Positions 1 through 9,344 are shown, counted from the first letter of the stretch. The stretch: 64,000 nucleotides of DNA from Accumulibacter sp. (GCF_029255125.1 NZ_JAPUVR010000122.1:29085-93084); one strand, 5' to 3'. Translations and numbers: made by a program. The notes: a model not told the origin generated them from the letters alone.

Positions 1-2
1 AC

Positions 3-164
3 GAGTATGAGTACGAACGGCTGGCGATCGACCTGATCAACGGCTCGGCGCTGCTCCGCGAATGGGTAGACGATACGCAGGCGACACCCGCCGACCTGGA
101 CGCGATCTGCCGTGCCGACGAAGCGATGTGGGAAGACGAACGGCGCGAATTCCTGCTTTATTAG
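3..164 (+). CDS. 3' end of an unidentified small protein (partial)
   Basis: The frame is open from base 3 to a TAG at 162-164 and gives 53 residues ending in EFLLY. The segment is acidic, helical in character (LAIDLINGSALLREWV) and has no Cys or membrane segment. The start lies before the window, so length and family are unknown; a short 55-70 residue protein is possible because the segment reads like a complete small helical domain. I do not recognise the family. No terminator is evident in the following 138 bases before the next gene, which is convergent. Confidence 0.5.
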   Translation, partial: EYEYERLAIDLINGSALLREWVDDTQATPADLDAICRADEAMWEDERREFLLY

Positions 165-302
165 TCGGGCGAACGGCGAACGACCGACTTCGCGCCAGCC
201 GCAAGGCCGGCACCTTTCCCGGAAGGTCGATTCGTAGCACCGGAAATCGTCCCCTGCCTCAGCCGACGGGCCAGGGCTGGACCCACCGCGATCGGTACCG
301 AA

Positions 303-596
303 TCAACGGCTGCATTCCTCGCCGCCTGCGCGCGGCCGGGTCGCCTCCTCCAGCGCGGCGAGCCAGGCGAGTGCGTGCTGCCGATCGTCGCCGCACATTT
401 CGACCGATGGCTGCAGGCCGGCGCAAAAACCGGGTCGTTCGGCACAGCCCCAGAGACGGCAGCGAAAGTCGGTAGTCAGATGGCTGCACACCTGGCCGGC
501 CGGTTTCCCCAGCGGGTGACCGGAATACGCGGTCGTGATCGACGGCGCAATGCAGCATGCACCGCACGCTGCCCGGCAGCTAACTCGCGCGCCCAT
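303..596 (-). CDS. YkgJ-family cysteine-cluster protein
   Basis: A 97-residue protein with a dense Cys pattern: CRAACGACC near the N-terminus (C7, C11, C14, C15), then C37, C46, C51, C58 and a C68 in the phrase PSVEMCGD followed by RQHALAWLAALE. This spacing is that of the YkgJ (UPF0153) family, small proteins thought to bind zinc or an Fe-S centre through an N-terminal CxxxCxxCC motif; their biochemical role is not established. The ATG at 594-596 was chosen because the Cys motif begins six residues later. It lies inside the last codons of the upstream iclR-type gene (17-base overlap), so the two are very likely co-transcribed and translationally coupled. Confidence 0.7.
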   Translation of the reverse strand: MGARVSCRAACGACCIAPSITTAYSGHPLGKPAGQVCSHLTTDFRCRLWGCAERPGFCAGLQPSVEMCGDDRQHALAWLAALEEATRPRAGGEECSR

Positions 597-1461
597 CACC
601 GGCAACCGCCTCCAGCGTCGCGGCGAGCAGTTCATCAGCCTGCGGCGTTGCTCCCGGAACACCCCGGTAGCCGAGCCGCCGCGACAGGGTTGCCGCCGCT
701 TCGCGCGTCGCCAGCGCCATCGGACTATCCCAGTCCATTTCAAAGTTGCCGATGATGCCAAGTGACGTGAGCGCGGCGACCATATGTCCGCGATGGTCGA
801 ATACCGGTGCACTGAACCCGTTGATGCCTGGCGTGACGCTGCCTGAAGCGCGCGACAGGCCGTGCCGGCGGATTTCATCGAGTTGCTCGGTCAGGCTGGC
901 CAGGACGTCGTCCGGCGCCATCCCACGCGCCTGGGCAGTGGCCAGGATTTCGCTCTCGAGCATCTTCTTCAGGTAAGGCGAACGGTAGAAGGCGGCGAAA
1001 GCGAGTCCGGTCGCCGACGAGGTCAGCGGCAGGACGACACCGGTGCGCAGCGTGATTGTCACCGGACCGCCGGCTTCGACCCAGCGCACGCAGGTCGCGC
1101 CATGGTTGCCCCACATGGCCAGGGCGACCGTTTCGCCGATGCGCTCGCAAAAGTCGTCGAGCACGGGACCCGCGGCGCGGACCGGATCGAGTCGGGCCAG
1201 GCTGGCGAGCCCCAGTTCGAGCGCAAACTCGCCGAGATCGTAACGCCCCGTATTCGCATCCTGCTCGACCAGACCCATGCGCATGAAGCTGACCAGGTAG
1301 CGACGTGCCTTGGCGGCGGGCATTCCGGCGGTACGCGCAACGTCGCGCAGCATCATCGAGCGGCCGTTGCGCGCCAAGGCGCGCAGCAGACGGCTGCCAA
1401 CTTCAATCGACTGAATTCCCTGGCGTTGCCTGGGGGCTTCGCTGTCGTCCATGTCTGTCAT
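580..1461 (-). CDS. IclR-family transcriptional regulator
   Basis: 293 residues. The N-terminal ~75 residues contain a winged helix-turn-helix (SIEVGSRLLRALARNG ... MLRDVARTAGMPAAKARRYL), followed by the IclR effector-binding domain with the typical TSSATGLAFAAF segment and the C-terminal ISAPVFD-like stretch (here GFSAPVFDHRGHMVAALT) that closes the ligand pocket. Regulators of this family bind small organic acids or aromatic compounds and repress or activate neighbouring catabolic genes. Here the neighbours are a YkgJ-type protein overlapping its 3' end and rlmD upstream on the same strand, neither an obvious target, so the regulon cannot be read from context. The annotated ATG is the first in a run MTDMDD; the second Met is an alternative three codons later. 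Confidence 0.9.
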   Translation of the reverse strand: MTDMDDSEAPRQRQGIQSIEVGSRLLRALARNGRSMMLRDVARTAGMPAAKARRYLVSFMRMGLVEQDANTGRYDLGEFALELGLASLARLDPVRAAGPVLDDFCERIGETVALAMWGNHGATCVRWVEAGGPVTITLRTGVVLPLTSSATGLAFAAFYRSPYLKKMLESEILATAQARGMAPDDVLASLTEQLDEIRRHGLSRASGSVTPGINGFSAPVFDHRGHMVAALTSLGIIGNFEMDWDSPMALATREAAATLSRRLGYRGVPGATPQADELLAATLEAVAGDGRAS

Positions 1462-1549
1462 CGGTGCCCGATGCTCCTCGTCAAGGGGTAGAAGAGACCA
1501 ATCGTGCGACGCGCTTCCGGCCAGCCGCCGACTGCCTGGAGGTCACCGG

Positions 1550-2848
1550 CTAACGTTCGAAAAGAGCAATCGATTCGATATGCGAGGTATGCGGGAACAT
1601 GTTGACCACGCCCGCACCGCGCAACCGATAGCCCTTCTCTGCCACCAGGATGCCGGCGTCACGCGCCAGTGTCGCCGGGCTGCAGGAAATATAGACCAGG
1701 CGCCGCGGCGCGTCGTCGACCGTCAGCGCCTTGACCAGTTCGACCGCACCCTCGCGCGGCGGATCGATCAGCATCTTGTCGAAACGGCCGAGCGCCGCCA
1801 GCGCTTCCGCGTTGAGCGCGAAGAGATTGGCCACCCGGTAATCGACCAGGTGCTGCAGTCCGTTTGCCGCAGCGTTCTCGCCGGCACGCCGAACGAGCTC
1901 GGCGCTGCCCTCGACGCCGAGCACGCGCGCCCCGCGCCGGGCAATCGGCAGGGTGAAATTCCCCAGGCCGCAGAACATGTCGGCGATCTGCTCGCCGGGC
2001 CGCGGATCGAGCAGGGTCAGCGCGCGGCGCACCAGCACGCGGTTGATCGCGTGGTTCACCTGAGTGAACTCGGTTGGCGAGAAGAAGTGCTCGATCGCGA
2101 AATCCGGCAGCAGGTAGGACAAACGCGCGCCCGCCGCCGGATGAAAACGATAAGCCGTCGCCGGTCCTTGCGGCTGCAGGTAAAAGACGACGCCGTGGTG
2201 ATCGGCAAATTCGCGCAGCAGTATTTCATCCGCCGCCACCAGCGGTTCGAGAATGCGCAGCACGAGCGCCGTCTGCCGTTCGCCGACCGCGACTTCGATT
2301 TGCGGCAGACGCTCGCGGATCGACAGGCGCTCGACCAGCCGGCGCAGCGGCAGCAGCATCTCCGACAGATGTCGTGGCAGGATCTCGCACTGCTCCATGT
2401 CGGCGACATAACTGCTCTTCCGTTCGTGGAAGCCGACGAGCACCCCACCCTTCTTGACGACCAGGCGCACGCTGAGCCGCGCGCGGTAACGATAGGCCCA
2501 CGCCTGACCTTGAATCGGCGCGTAGAGCTCTTCGGCAACCACCCGCCCGAGATGCCGGAGATTGTCCTCGAGCAGCCTTTGTTTGACCGCCACCTGCGCC
2601 TGCGCATCGAGATGCTGCATACTGCAGCCGCCGCAAACGCCAAAGTGCGGGCAGCGCGGCGGCACGCGCGCCGGCGAAGGCGCCAGTACGCGCACCGTGC
2701 GCGCGATCTCATAGCTCGGCTTGCGCCGGAAGCTGACATGCTCGACCTCTTCGCCGGGCAGGGCGCCCTCGACGAATATCGTCTTCCCGGCCAGCCGGGT
2801 CACGCCGCGTGCTTCGTGGTCAAGCGATTCGATGATTCCGGTCGGCAT
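1550..2848 (-). CDS. rlmD: 23S rRNA (uracil-1939-C5)-methyltransferase RlmD
   Basis: About 432 residues from the ATG at 2846-2848 ([16 protein letters not shown]), which begins exactly at the TRAM RNA-binding domain; an upstream in-frame start at 2950 would add a low-complexity Arg-rich tail and is less likely. After TRAM comes the Fe-S ligand set C66-x5-C72-xx-C75 ([10 protein letters not shown]) with the fourth Cys in MEQCEIL (about C154). The C-terminal half is a SAM-dependent methyltransferase with [14 protein letters not shown] (SAM loop), IDPPREGA and the catalytic Cys in [11 protein letters not shown] (about C389). RlmD uses SAM to make m5U1939 in 23S rRNA. The gene is followed 89 bases later by the IclR-type gene in the same direction. 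Confidence 0.95.
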   Translation of the reverse strand: MPTGIIESLDHEARGVTRLAGKTIFVEGALPGEEVEHVSFRRKPSYEIARTVRVLAPSPARVPPRCPHFGVCGGCSMQHLDAQAQVAVKQRLLEDNLRHLGRVVAEELYAPIQGQAWAYRYRARLSVRLVVKKGGVLVGFHERKSSYVADMEQCEILPRHLSEMLLPLRRLVERLSIRERLPQIEVAVGERQTALVLRILEPLVAADEILLREFADHHGVVFYLQPQGPATAYRFHPAAGARLSYLLPDFAIEHFFSPTEFTQVNHAINRVLVRRALTLLDPRPGEQIADMFCGLGNFTLPIARRGARVLGVEGSAELVRRAGENAAANGLQHLVDYRVANLFALNAEALAALGRFDKMLIDPPREGAVELVKALTVDDAPRRLVYISCSPATLARDAGILVAEKGYRLRGAGVVNMFPHTSHIESIALFER

Positions 2849-2970
2849 GCGGCAGGCCCGTGCGAAAGGGTGCAATTCTACCGTGATTGCCGGCTTTGCC
2901 CGGCCCTTCGCGCGCCGGGCGCGGAAACCCCACCGCGCGCAGTCGCACACGCGACGGAAAGACCAGGATC

Positions 2971-4110
2971 ATGATAGATTCGCATCCTCCTCGTTGCCTC
3001 GGCAAGACCATGATCCACCCCCCGCACCAATGGCCGGATTCGGAGATCTTCGAAGATCTGTTCGTTCTCGAACTGGCCAACAACCACCAGGGAAGCCTCG
3101 AACGCGGCCTGCGCATCGTCACCAGCTTTTCCCGGATTGTCCGCTTCAACAATGTCAAGGCGGCGATCAAGCTCCAGTTGCGTGACGTCGACGCCTTCAT
3201 CCACAAGGACTTCCGCGCTCGCTCGGATATCCGCTACATCAAGCGGACGCTCGATACGCGCCTGAGCAAGACCGAGTACGCAACACTGGCAAACGCCATC
3301 CGGCGGGCAGGCTGCATCCCGATGGCTACCCCTTTCGATGAGGTTTCGGTCGAGTTGTGCGTCGAGCTTGGCATCGACCTCATCAAGATCGCCAGTTCGG
3401 ACATCAATGACTGGCTGCTCATCGAAAAGATCGCCGCCACCAAGAAGCCGGTCATCGTGTCCACCGGCGGATCGTCGTTGAAGGACGTCGACGATCTGGT
3501 GAAGTTCTTCAACCGACGACAGATCCCGCTCGCCATCAACCACTGCGTGTCGCTCTACCCGTCGGCCGACCACGAACTCGAACTCAACCAGATCGATTTC
3601 CTGCGCCGCCGTTACCCGCTGAACACCATCGGCTTCTCGACGCACGAGCATGGCGACTGGCAGACTTCGATCGCGATTGCCTACGCGAAGGGCGCGCGCA
3701 CCTTCGAACGTCATATCGACCTGGCCGACTCTGAAGAGCTGTCGCCGTATTGCAGCCTGCCGCAGCAGATCGACCAGTGGTTCAAGGCGTACAAGCGCGT
3801 CGTCGCGATGTGCGGCGCGCCGGGCACACAGAAACGGCTGCCGCCAGCGCGCGAGATTGCCTACCTCGACACGCTGGTCCGCGGCGTCTATGCCAGACGG
3901 GCACTCGCCCAGGGCCACGCCTTGTCCGATGAGGACGTCTATCTCGCCATCCCGCTGCAAAAGGGGCAACTGTCGTGCCGCGAACTGATGCGCGGCGAGT
4001 TGCTGTTGCGCGCAGCCGCAGCCGACGAGCCCATCATGATCGACATGATCGACAGCCCCTATGCCGAAAACGAGCAGTTGAAAGCGCTGATCTATCAGCG
4101 CGGCTTATGA
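2971..4110 (+). CDS. NeuB/SpsE-family sialic acid synthase-like enzyme
   Basis: 379 residues from ATG 2971 (a second ATG at 3010 is possible). The N-terminal TIM-barrel shows the family's phrases: ELANNHQGSLERGL, ATPFDEVSVELCVELG, IKIASSDINDWLLIEKI, KPVIVSTGG, and two metal-ligand His contexts NHCVSLYPS and GFSTHEHG. The C-terminal ~65 residues (RRALAQGHALSDEDVYLAIP) look like the SAF/antifreeze domain of NeuB enzymes. The family condenses phosphoenolpyruvate with an N-acylated hexosamine to make a nonulosonic acid (Neu5Ac, legionaminic or pseudaminic acid). Which sugar is used cannot be read from sequence. It is followed by a glycosyltransferase and a membrane protein on the same strand, fitting a surface-glycan role. 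It is divergent from rlmD, and the two 5' regions nearly touch. Confidence 0.85.
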   Translation: MIDSHPPRCLGKTMIHPPHQWPDSEIFEDLFVLELANNHQGSLERGLRIVTSFSRIVRFNNVKAAIKLQLRDVDAFIHKDFRARSDIRYIKRTLDTRLSKTEYATLANAIRRAGCIPMATPFDEVSVELCVELGIDLIKIASSDINDWLLIEKIAATKKPVIVSTGGSSLKDVDDLVKFFNRRQIPLAINHCVSLYPSADHELELNQIDFLRRRYPLNTIGFSTHEHGDWQTSIAIAYAKGARTFERHIDLADSEELSPYCSLPQQIDQWFKAYKRVVAMCGAPGTQKRLPPAREIAYLDTLVRGVYARRALAQGHALSDEDVYLAIPLQKGQLSCRELMRGELLLRAAAADEPIMIDMIDSPYAENEQLKALIYQRGL

Positions 4111-4231
4111 GCAAGGCAGGCAGGTGTCGCTGCACCGACTGGCGGCCCACACTGGCCGCCGGTACTTGGCGCGAGCGCAACACTGCCGACCTGCCGGCCA
4201 GGCCATCGGAAGCTGCAGCCTGCGCGCCACG

Positions 4232-5176
4232 ATGAAGCTGATCAGCGTCGTCACCGGCTGCTTCAACGAGCAAGACAATGTCGATGAACTGTGTGCGCGC
4301 ATCCGCCACCAGTTCGCGCAACTGCCCGGCTACGATTACGAGCACATCCTCATCGACAATGCATCGACCGACGCGACAGTGGCCAGAATCAAGGCGATCG
4401 CCGCGCACGACCGGCGCGTCAAACTCATCGTCAATACGCGCAACTTCGGACACATTCGTTCCCCCATGCACGCGCTACTGCAGGCACGCGGCGACGCGGT
4501 CATCGCCATGGCCTCGGATCTGCAGGAACCCCCCGAGTTGATCGGAGAATTCATTGCCAAATGGGAAGAGGGCTTTCGCATCGTTGCCGGGGTGAAGCCG
4601 CAGAGCCAGCACACAACCGCACTCACCTTCATTCGTCGCGCCTTCTACACGACGATCGGCCGCATCTCGGAAACGCGCCTGATTCCGGATTTCACCGGCT
4701 TTGGCTTGTATGACCGCTCGGTCGTCGAGATCATCCGGCAACTGGACGACCCCTACCCCTACTTCCGCGGCATGATCGCCGACCTCGGTTTCGCGCACGC
4801 CGAGGTTCCTTTCGTTCAACCGCAACGTAAACGCGGGATTAGCAAGAACAACTTCTACACGCTGTACGACATGGCTATCCTCGGCATCACCAGCCACTCC
4901 AAGGTGCCGATACGCCTGGCGACCATGGCCGGCTTCTTGCTCTCCGCCCTCAGCCTGCTCGTCGCCATCGTCTACCTGATCTACAAGCTGCTACGCTGGG
5001 ATCAGTTTTCGCTCGGCGTCGCGCCGGTGGTCATCGGCTTCTTCTTCTTTGCCTCGGTGCAGTTGTTCTTCATCGGCATACTCGGCGAATACATCGCGGC
5101 CATCCACACGCAGGTTCTCAAGCGGCCGCTGGTCGTCGAGAAGGAACGAGTCAATTTTGCCCCGGACGAGAAATGA
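4232..5176 (+). CDS. Family 2 glycosyltransferase with two C-terminal membrane segments
   Basis: 314 residues from ATG 4232 (MKLISVVTGCFNEQDNV). An upstream GTG at 4124 would add 36 residues unlike the family and is rejected. The GT-A domain shows the nucleotide-binding start VVTGCFNEQDNV, a DNASTD motif (aspartates for UDP-sugar and metal) and MASDLQEPPELI, a DxQ/DLQ-type motif of polyprenyl-phosphate sugar transferases (DPM1/ArnC/GtrB type). Near the C-terminus two hydrophobic segments (about residues 225-250 and 265-290) anchor it in the inner membrane. Likely product: an undecaprenyl-phosphate-linked sugar for surface glycan assembly. It overlaps the next gene by four bases (ATGA), so coupling to that polytopic membrane protein is strong. 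Confidence 0.88.
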   Translation: MKLISVVTGCFNEQDNVDELCARIRHQFAQLPGYDYEHILIDNASTDATVARIKAIAAHDRRVKLIVNTRNFGHIRSPMHALLQARGDAVIAMASDLQEPPELIGEFIAKWEEGFRIVAGVKPQSQHTTALTFIRRAFYTTIGRISETRLIPDFTGFGLYDRSVVEIIRQLDDPYPYFRGMIADLGFAHAEVPFVQPQRKRGISKNNFYTLYDMAILGITSHSKVPIRLATMAGFLLSALSLLVAIVYLIYKLLRWDQFSLGVAPVVIGFFFFASVQLFFIGILGEYIAAIHTQVLKRPLVVEKERVNFAPDEK

Positions 5177-6708
5177 AAACCGTCGCTGCAGGCAGCGGCA
5201 ACGGCGATGACCCACCGGCAACGCAGGTTGGCGCGTCCGACCTGCCGCCCGACGGCAGGCTCACTGCGTGCGCGCTCGTCTACCTGGCGCTGCCCAACCT
5301 GCTGTTCCTGCTCGGCTGGTTTCGCATCGGCCCGGCCTTGCTGCTCTTGGCGGTGGCGGTTTACCTGCTGGCTGCGGCCTTGCGCGTGCTCGCACGGCCG
5401 GCATCATCAGCGTATGCGCCGACTGCATTCCTGGTCATTCTCCTGACCAGCGCGCTTTGGTCGGTCTTTGGTGGCGGCAGTCATTTCATGTACGCCAACC
5501 CCGACTGGGAGATTCGCGATGCGGTGCTTGGCGACTTGATTCACGCCAACTGGCCCGTCTATTACTTCTCGGCAGCAGGCGAACCGCTAATCCTGCGTTC
5601 AGCAATCGGCTTCTTTCTACCGATGGCGGTTTTCGGCAAGTGGTTCGGCCTGGCCCATCTCGACCTGGCCGTCTACTTCTGGACGGTCGCCGGCGTTCTG
5701 CTCTTCCTGTTGCTGCTACCCCTTCCGGGACGCGTCGGTTGGCGCTTGGCGCTGAGCTTGGCGCTGGCTGTGTTTTTCAGCGGGATGGACCTCGTCGGCC
5801 AGTTCATCGCAACCGAATCGTGGCCAGAATTTCCCCTGCGCATGGAGTGGTGGGCTCCCCTGAGCTACCCCTCGCTCACCAATCAACTGCTCTGGGCACC
5901 GAATCACTGCCTGCCGATCTGGATCGTCACCTTGCTCTACTGGCGGCACCGCCAACGCGACGAGTTGTTCCAGGTGATGGCGGCAGCATTGTCTTTGAGC
6001 CTGATCTGGACGCCTTTTGCTGCCCCGGCGTTGCTTCCCTTTGCCGCGCTCGCCGCGATTACTGCGGTTCGCCGACACGGCTGCGGCGCAATTCCTTGGA
6101 CCAGTTGTGCAGCAGCCCTGGTGTTCGCCCTGCCGCTCAGTGCCTTTCTGTTGACCGACGCCGCGCCCATTCAGGGAAGCCTGACAAGAGCATCGTCGCC
6201 AGCCGCACCGGGGACAGGCTACGCACTGCAACCGTTTTCTGCCCATACTTACGCGCTCTTTGTCTGTTGCGAGTTCCTTTTTCTGGCGCTGGTCTTGGCG
6301 CCGCACGTTCGACGGGACAAGATTGAGTTCTGGCTCGCTGTGTTCATCCTGCTGGCACTCCCTTTCGTTCGCCTTGGGCCATCGAACGATCTTGGTCTAC
6401 GCCTGAGCGCACCGGCGCTGATCGTCCTCCTGATCGTCAGTCTTGACACTCTGCTCGGCGAGAAGCGCCTGGCAAGGCGGAGTACCTTGTGGCTCGCGTG
6501 CCTGTTTCTCCTGATTGGCGCTCATACGGCATTCAACGAACTGTGGCGCGCCGCCACTTTCCCACGCAGGCAGCCAGACTACCAACAGACGCTCGCCGAA
6601 CGGCAGGGCGGCCAGCCGGCAGCGCACTACGCTGGGCGGGTCGCTTCGTCAGCGCTCGGACGATGGTTGCTGCGACCCGTTCCCAAGACAGCCATTTCCG
6701 GCGGTTAG
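5173..6708 (+). CDS. Polytopic membrane protein, possible GT-C-like sugar transferase
   Basis: 511 residues with roughly ten hydrophobic segments from residue 30 to about 450, and a soluble basic C-terminus. I do not recognise a named family. Features seen: an extracytoplasmic-type loop after the second or third segment rich in aromatic residues (GGGSHFMYANPDWEIRDAVL), and short loops such as ESWPEFPLRMEWWAP. The start overlaps the stop of the preceding glycosyltransferase (ATGA at 5173-5176), the usual pairing of a DPM1/GtrB-like enzyme with a GT-C-fold transferase or flippase that consumes lipid-linked sugar. On this context I suggest it moves or transfers the sugar outside the inner membrane; no catalytic DxD or ExD at the expected first loop could be confirmed. 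Confidence 0.7.
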   Translation: MKTVAAGSGNGDDPPATQVGASDLPPDGRLTACALVYLALPNLLFLLGWFRIGPALLLLAVAVYLLAAALRVLARPASSAYAPTAFLVILLTSALWSVFGGGSHFMYANPDWEIRDAVLGDLIHANWPVYYFSAAGEPLILRSAIGFFLPMAVFGKWFGLAHLDLAVYFWTVAGVLLFLLLLPLPGRVGWRLALSLALAVFFSGMDLVGQFIATESWPEFPLRMEWWAPLSYPSLTNQLLWAPNHCLPIWIVTLLYWRHRQRDELFQVMAAALSLSLIWTPFAAPALLPFAALAAITAVRRHGCGAIPWTSCAAALVFALPLSAFLLTDAAPIQGSLTRASSPAAPGTGYALQPFSAHTYALFVCCEFLFLALVLAPHVRRDKIEFWLAVFILLALPFVRLGPSNDLGLRLSAPALIVLLIVSLDTLLGEKRLARRSTLWLACLFLLIGAHTAFNELWRAATFPRRQPDYQQTLAERQGGQPAAHYAGRVASSALGRWLLRPVPKTAISGG

Positions 6709-6712
6709 CCAA

Positions 6713-7684
6713 TCACCGGGCAGCACTTCGTGCGGCGTACCTGTCAGGCATCCGGGGAGATGCTGGCGGCGCATCGCCGGACGGCGACGCAGATCCCGCG
6801 TCGAGGTAACGGAAGAAGACATCTTCCAGGGTCAAGGTTGGCCGGATTTCGAGAACGGAATGTCCGGCCGCGCGCAGCGCGTCAAGGGCCGGCCAAAGTT
6901 CGTCCCGGCGCAAGTCGGCACGCCAACGCCCCTGGGTCTCCTGAACAAACGTAGCAACCGGGCTTGCTCCGCTCGAACGAACGGTCACCGTCTGCTCGGC
7001 ATGCAGCAATTCGCCGGGTGCCTGCACGGTGACCAGATCCCCCCGGTGAATGAGGCCAAAGCGGTCGGCCAAGCGCTCGACATCGTGCAGAACGTGCGAA
7101 GTCAGGAAGATCGTTCCGCCCGCTTGGCGGTACTCGCCGAGAATGTCGACGACATCCTTGCGGCCAACCGGATCCAGGCCCGACAAAGGCTCATCAAGAA
7201 TCAGCAGCCGCGGCTCGATGGCCATCGCGTGAGCAAGCGCTACGCGCTGCGTCATTCCTTTCGAAAAGCTGCGCACGCGCTTGTCTGCCACCTGGGCAAG
7301 AGAGAAGCGATCGAGCCATTGCAGACAGTGGCGGCGCTCATTGGCCGGCTTCACCCCGTGGATGGCCAGACCCATGCGCAGAATTTCCAGCGGCGTCAGA
7401 TAGTCGTACAGGCTGGGATTCTCCGGCACATAGCCCAAGCCACGCCGCGCCTCGGGCAAGGAAACGTCCTTGCCGAAAAGCGCTGCCGACCCATGGCTCG
7501 GCTGCAGAACGCCGGTCAGGACCTTGATTGCAGTGCTCTTGCCGGCGCCGTTCGGTCCGATGAACCCAAAGACCTCACCCGGCGCGATCTCCAGCGAGAT
7601 GCTGCGCAGCGCTTCGAAAGGCGGTGTCAGCCACGCCCGCGGGTAGGTCTTCGACAAGCCTTCGATCAGGATCGCAGGGCTCAT
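6713..7684 (-). CDS. ABC transporter ATP-binding protein, PilH-like by context
   Basis: 323 residues. Canonical ABC ATPase: Walker A GPNGAGKS, Q-loop region YVPENPSLYDYLT, signature SFSKGMTQRV (a degenerate LSGGQ), Walker B LLILDEPLSGLDP, and switch His in LTSHVLHDVERLAD. It is of the CcmA/NatA type that works with ABC-2 permeases. The start overlaps the stop of the pseudopilin-like gene by four bases, and an ABC-2 permease lies one gene upstream, so the three form one transporter-like unit. In Myxococcus an ABC pair (PilH/PilI) plus PilG sits next to pilA and is needed for pili; the same order of neighbours (short pilin, permease, anchored protein, ATPase) here suggests that job. The assignment to pili is by context, not by sequence identity. 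Confidence 0.9.
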   Translation of the reverse strand: MSPAILIEGLSKTYPRAWLTPPFEALRSISLEIAPGEVFGFIGPNGAGKSTAIKVLTGVLQPSHGSAALFGKDVSLPEARRGLGYVPENPSLYDYLTPLEILRMGLAIHGVKPANERRHCLQWLDRFSLAQVADKRVRSFSKGMTQRVALAHAMAIEPRLLILDEPLSGLDPVGRKDVVDILGEYRQAGGTIFLTSHVLHDVERLADRFGLIHRGDLVTVQAPGELLHAEQTVTVRSSGASPVATFVQETQGRWRADLRRDELWPALDALRAAGHSVLEIRPTLTLEDVFFRYLDAGSASPSGDAPPASPRMPDRYAARSAAR

Positions 7685-8532
7685 TTCCCGGCGCTCCTGG
7701 CGACACTCCCCGCAATCACCGGCAATCCCGCCTGATCGAGCGCAAAGCCCGAGCCGAAAGGATCCTGCGGTATCTGCGCAATCAGCCCGCTGCGCACCAG
7801 ATCGTCGAGCGATTCAGGCGGCCGCTGATGCCGCTCGGTATAGCTCGTCGCGGCCCGACGCAACGCCGCCAGATCGCGTAGCCGCTGGCTGCGCTGCCGC
7901 AGATAGGCGGCGAAATCCTCGCGTTTGGCTTGGGCAGCCATCGAGTCGACGATCCTTGCCGCCAAATCGAGATCCTGCGTCTTGTCAAGCCACCGGGCAG
8001 CAAAATTCTCCATCGTCAATTGCTCGTCCGGATCGGACAGTTTGCTTGCCGCCCTACGCAACCACTCGGATGCTCCGAGCGCATCACCCTTAAAATGCAT
8101 CTGGTTGAACGCGTAGTAGAACGGAGGCTGGTAATCGAACGGACGAGCCAACGTTGCCCGCCGAAGAATTACCTGTGTCGCGTCCACTTCTCCTTCCCAC
8201 GGCAGGATGGCTGTCGCAATGTAGTAGTTGTCTTCGTGCGCCGGGTTGAGCCAGGAAACATCTTCCTGCACCAAAGCAAGGATACGGTACCCCTCGGGGG
8301 CCATGCGAACGGTTTCGGTGACCAGGGCGCGAATGCTCGACCAGCTTGCCGCAAGATAGCGGTCCCCTCCGGTGAGTGCAACCTGAACGAACACCGGAAG
8401 AACCACCTCGATTTCCGCTTTCGGACGCGGTCGCTTCACCTCCTGGATGCCTGTCTGTCCCGCCCAGAAAGCCAATCCCCCAGCCATCGCTAGCAGCATC
8501 GGCAGCCAGGCCGTCCGTTGCGCGCCGGCCAT
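7681..8532 (-). CDS. Anchored protein with GspG-like C-terminus, PilG-like by context
   Basis: 283 residues from the ATG at 8530-8532, two bases after the permease stop; a longer reading would run into the permease gene. It has an N-terminal signal-anchor (MLLAMAGGLAFWAG, about residues 12-25), then a helical, TPR-like middle (residues ~110-215: NQMHFKGDALGASEWLRRAA). The last ~60 residues (SYTERHQRPPESLDDLVRSG ... IPQDPFGSGF) resemble the tail of GspG/PulG-type pseudopilins and of proteins that carry the 'DPFG' phrase. It lies between the permease and ATPase genes and overlaps the ATPase gene by four bases. Likely a periplasmic component of a pilus-associated ABC system; function unproven. 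Confidence 0.7.
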   Translation of the reverse strand: MAGAQRTAWLPMLLAMAGGLAFWAGQTGIQEVKRPRPKAEIEVVLPVFVQVALTGGDRYLAASWSSIRALVTETVRMAPEGYRILALVQEDVSWLNPAHEDNYYIATAILPWEGEVDATQVILRRATLARPFDYQPPFYYAFNQMHFKGDALGASEWLRRAASKLSDPDEQLTMENFAARWLDKTQDLDLAARIVDSMAAQAKREDFAAYLRQRSQRLRDLAALRRAATSYTERHQRPPESLDDLVRSGLIAQIPQDPFGSGFALDQAGLPVIAGSVARSAGK

Positions 8533-8534
8533 TC

Positions 8535-9338
8535 TCAAAAGAACTCGCGTCGGCGGAACGTGAGGACCGCCAAGGCGAGCAGCAACGTCGAATAGCCGAC
8601 CGCCAGCAGCACGCCATAGAAGATCGCCCCCTCGCCGGGTGAAGTCCCATACATCGGCCAAGTGCGCCAGTCGAGGCGAGACAAGTCGGGCATAGCGTAC
8701 TGAATGGCCTGCAGCACGGGCCCGTAACGCCCAGTCAAGGCTTCATCGCCATCGGCACCCCGCTCGATATAGTCGAGCACGGATCCCAGGCTTTTTCCGG
8801 CTACGGCAAAAACGATGCCCAGAGCAACCGGAAGCATCTGCACGGTTGACAGGCTGGCAATCCACAGCGCAAAGGAGGCAACTACGATGGCGTCGATCAA
8901 TACGCCGATGAGGGCTACCAGATACGGCCAGCCGACATTGACCGGATAGCCCTGCGCATAGTGACTTTGCGCCCAGTGAACGGAAAACCAGAGTAAGGTT
9001 CCCAGCGCGGCTGCGGCGACCAGCAGCAGGCCGACGACACCGAGAAAGCGGCCCAGCAGATATGAGGCACGCGACACGGGATAGGCCAGCGCGTAGAGCA
9101 CGGTGCGCCGTTCGACCTCGCGGCCGACCAGTTCGTGCACCCAGAATACGGCAAGCAGGACGAGGCTGAAACGGATGCCCGAAAACCCGACATCAATGGT
9201 CACCGTCTGCGGTTGTCGCGGCGAAAAGGACGCAGCAAGAAATGCGACGCCGACCAGCAGTGTCCCGAGGATGAGGCTCAGCAGCACCGCGCGCGAGCGA
9301 AAGCCGGATCGTAAAGCGCTTAGACAGAACGCCCACAT
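8535..9338 (-). CDS. ABC-2 type permease, PilI-like by context
   Basis: 267 residues with six predicted membrane segments (about residues 17-37, 57-73, 100-120, 140-160, 165-185, 240-258). The phrase VHELVGREVERRTVLYALAYPVSRASYLLGRF is the cytoplasmic coupling region typical of ABC-2 permeases, so it is quoted here only to place it at residues ~68-100. It is the first gene after the terminator that follows the pilin partner gene, and is followed by the anchored protein (2-base gap) and the ATPase. Substrate unknown; by arrangement it may assist biogenesis or export for the short pilin. The ATG at 9336-9338 sits directly after the terminator T-tract, so its own promoter is either inside the upstream genes or transcription is by read-through. 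Confidence 0.85.
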   Translation of the reverse strand: MWAFCLSALRSGFRSRAVLLSLILGTLLVGVAFLAASFSPRQPQTVTIDVGFSGIRFSLVLLAVFWVHELVGREVERRTVLYALAYPVSRASYLLGRFLGVVGLLLVAAAALGTLLWFSVHWAQSHYAQGYPVNVGWPYLVALIGVLIDAIVVASFALWIASLSTVQMLPVALGIVFAVAGKSLGSVLDYIERGADGDEALTGRYGPVLQAIQYAMPDLSRLDWRTWPMYGTSPGEGAIFYGVLLAVGYSTLLLALAVLTFRRREFF

Positions 9339-9344
9339 GGAACG

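Noticed and set aside
1451-2974. Long open frame antisense to rlmD
   Set aside because: High GC gives long antisense frames; its translation is Arg/Gln-rich without family motifs, while rlmD motifs are complete on the other strand.
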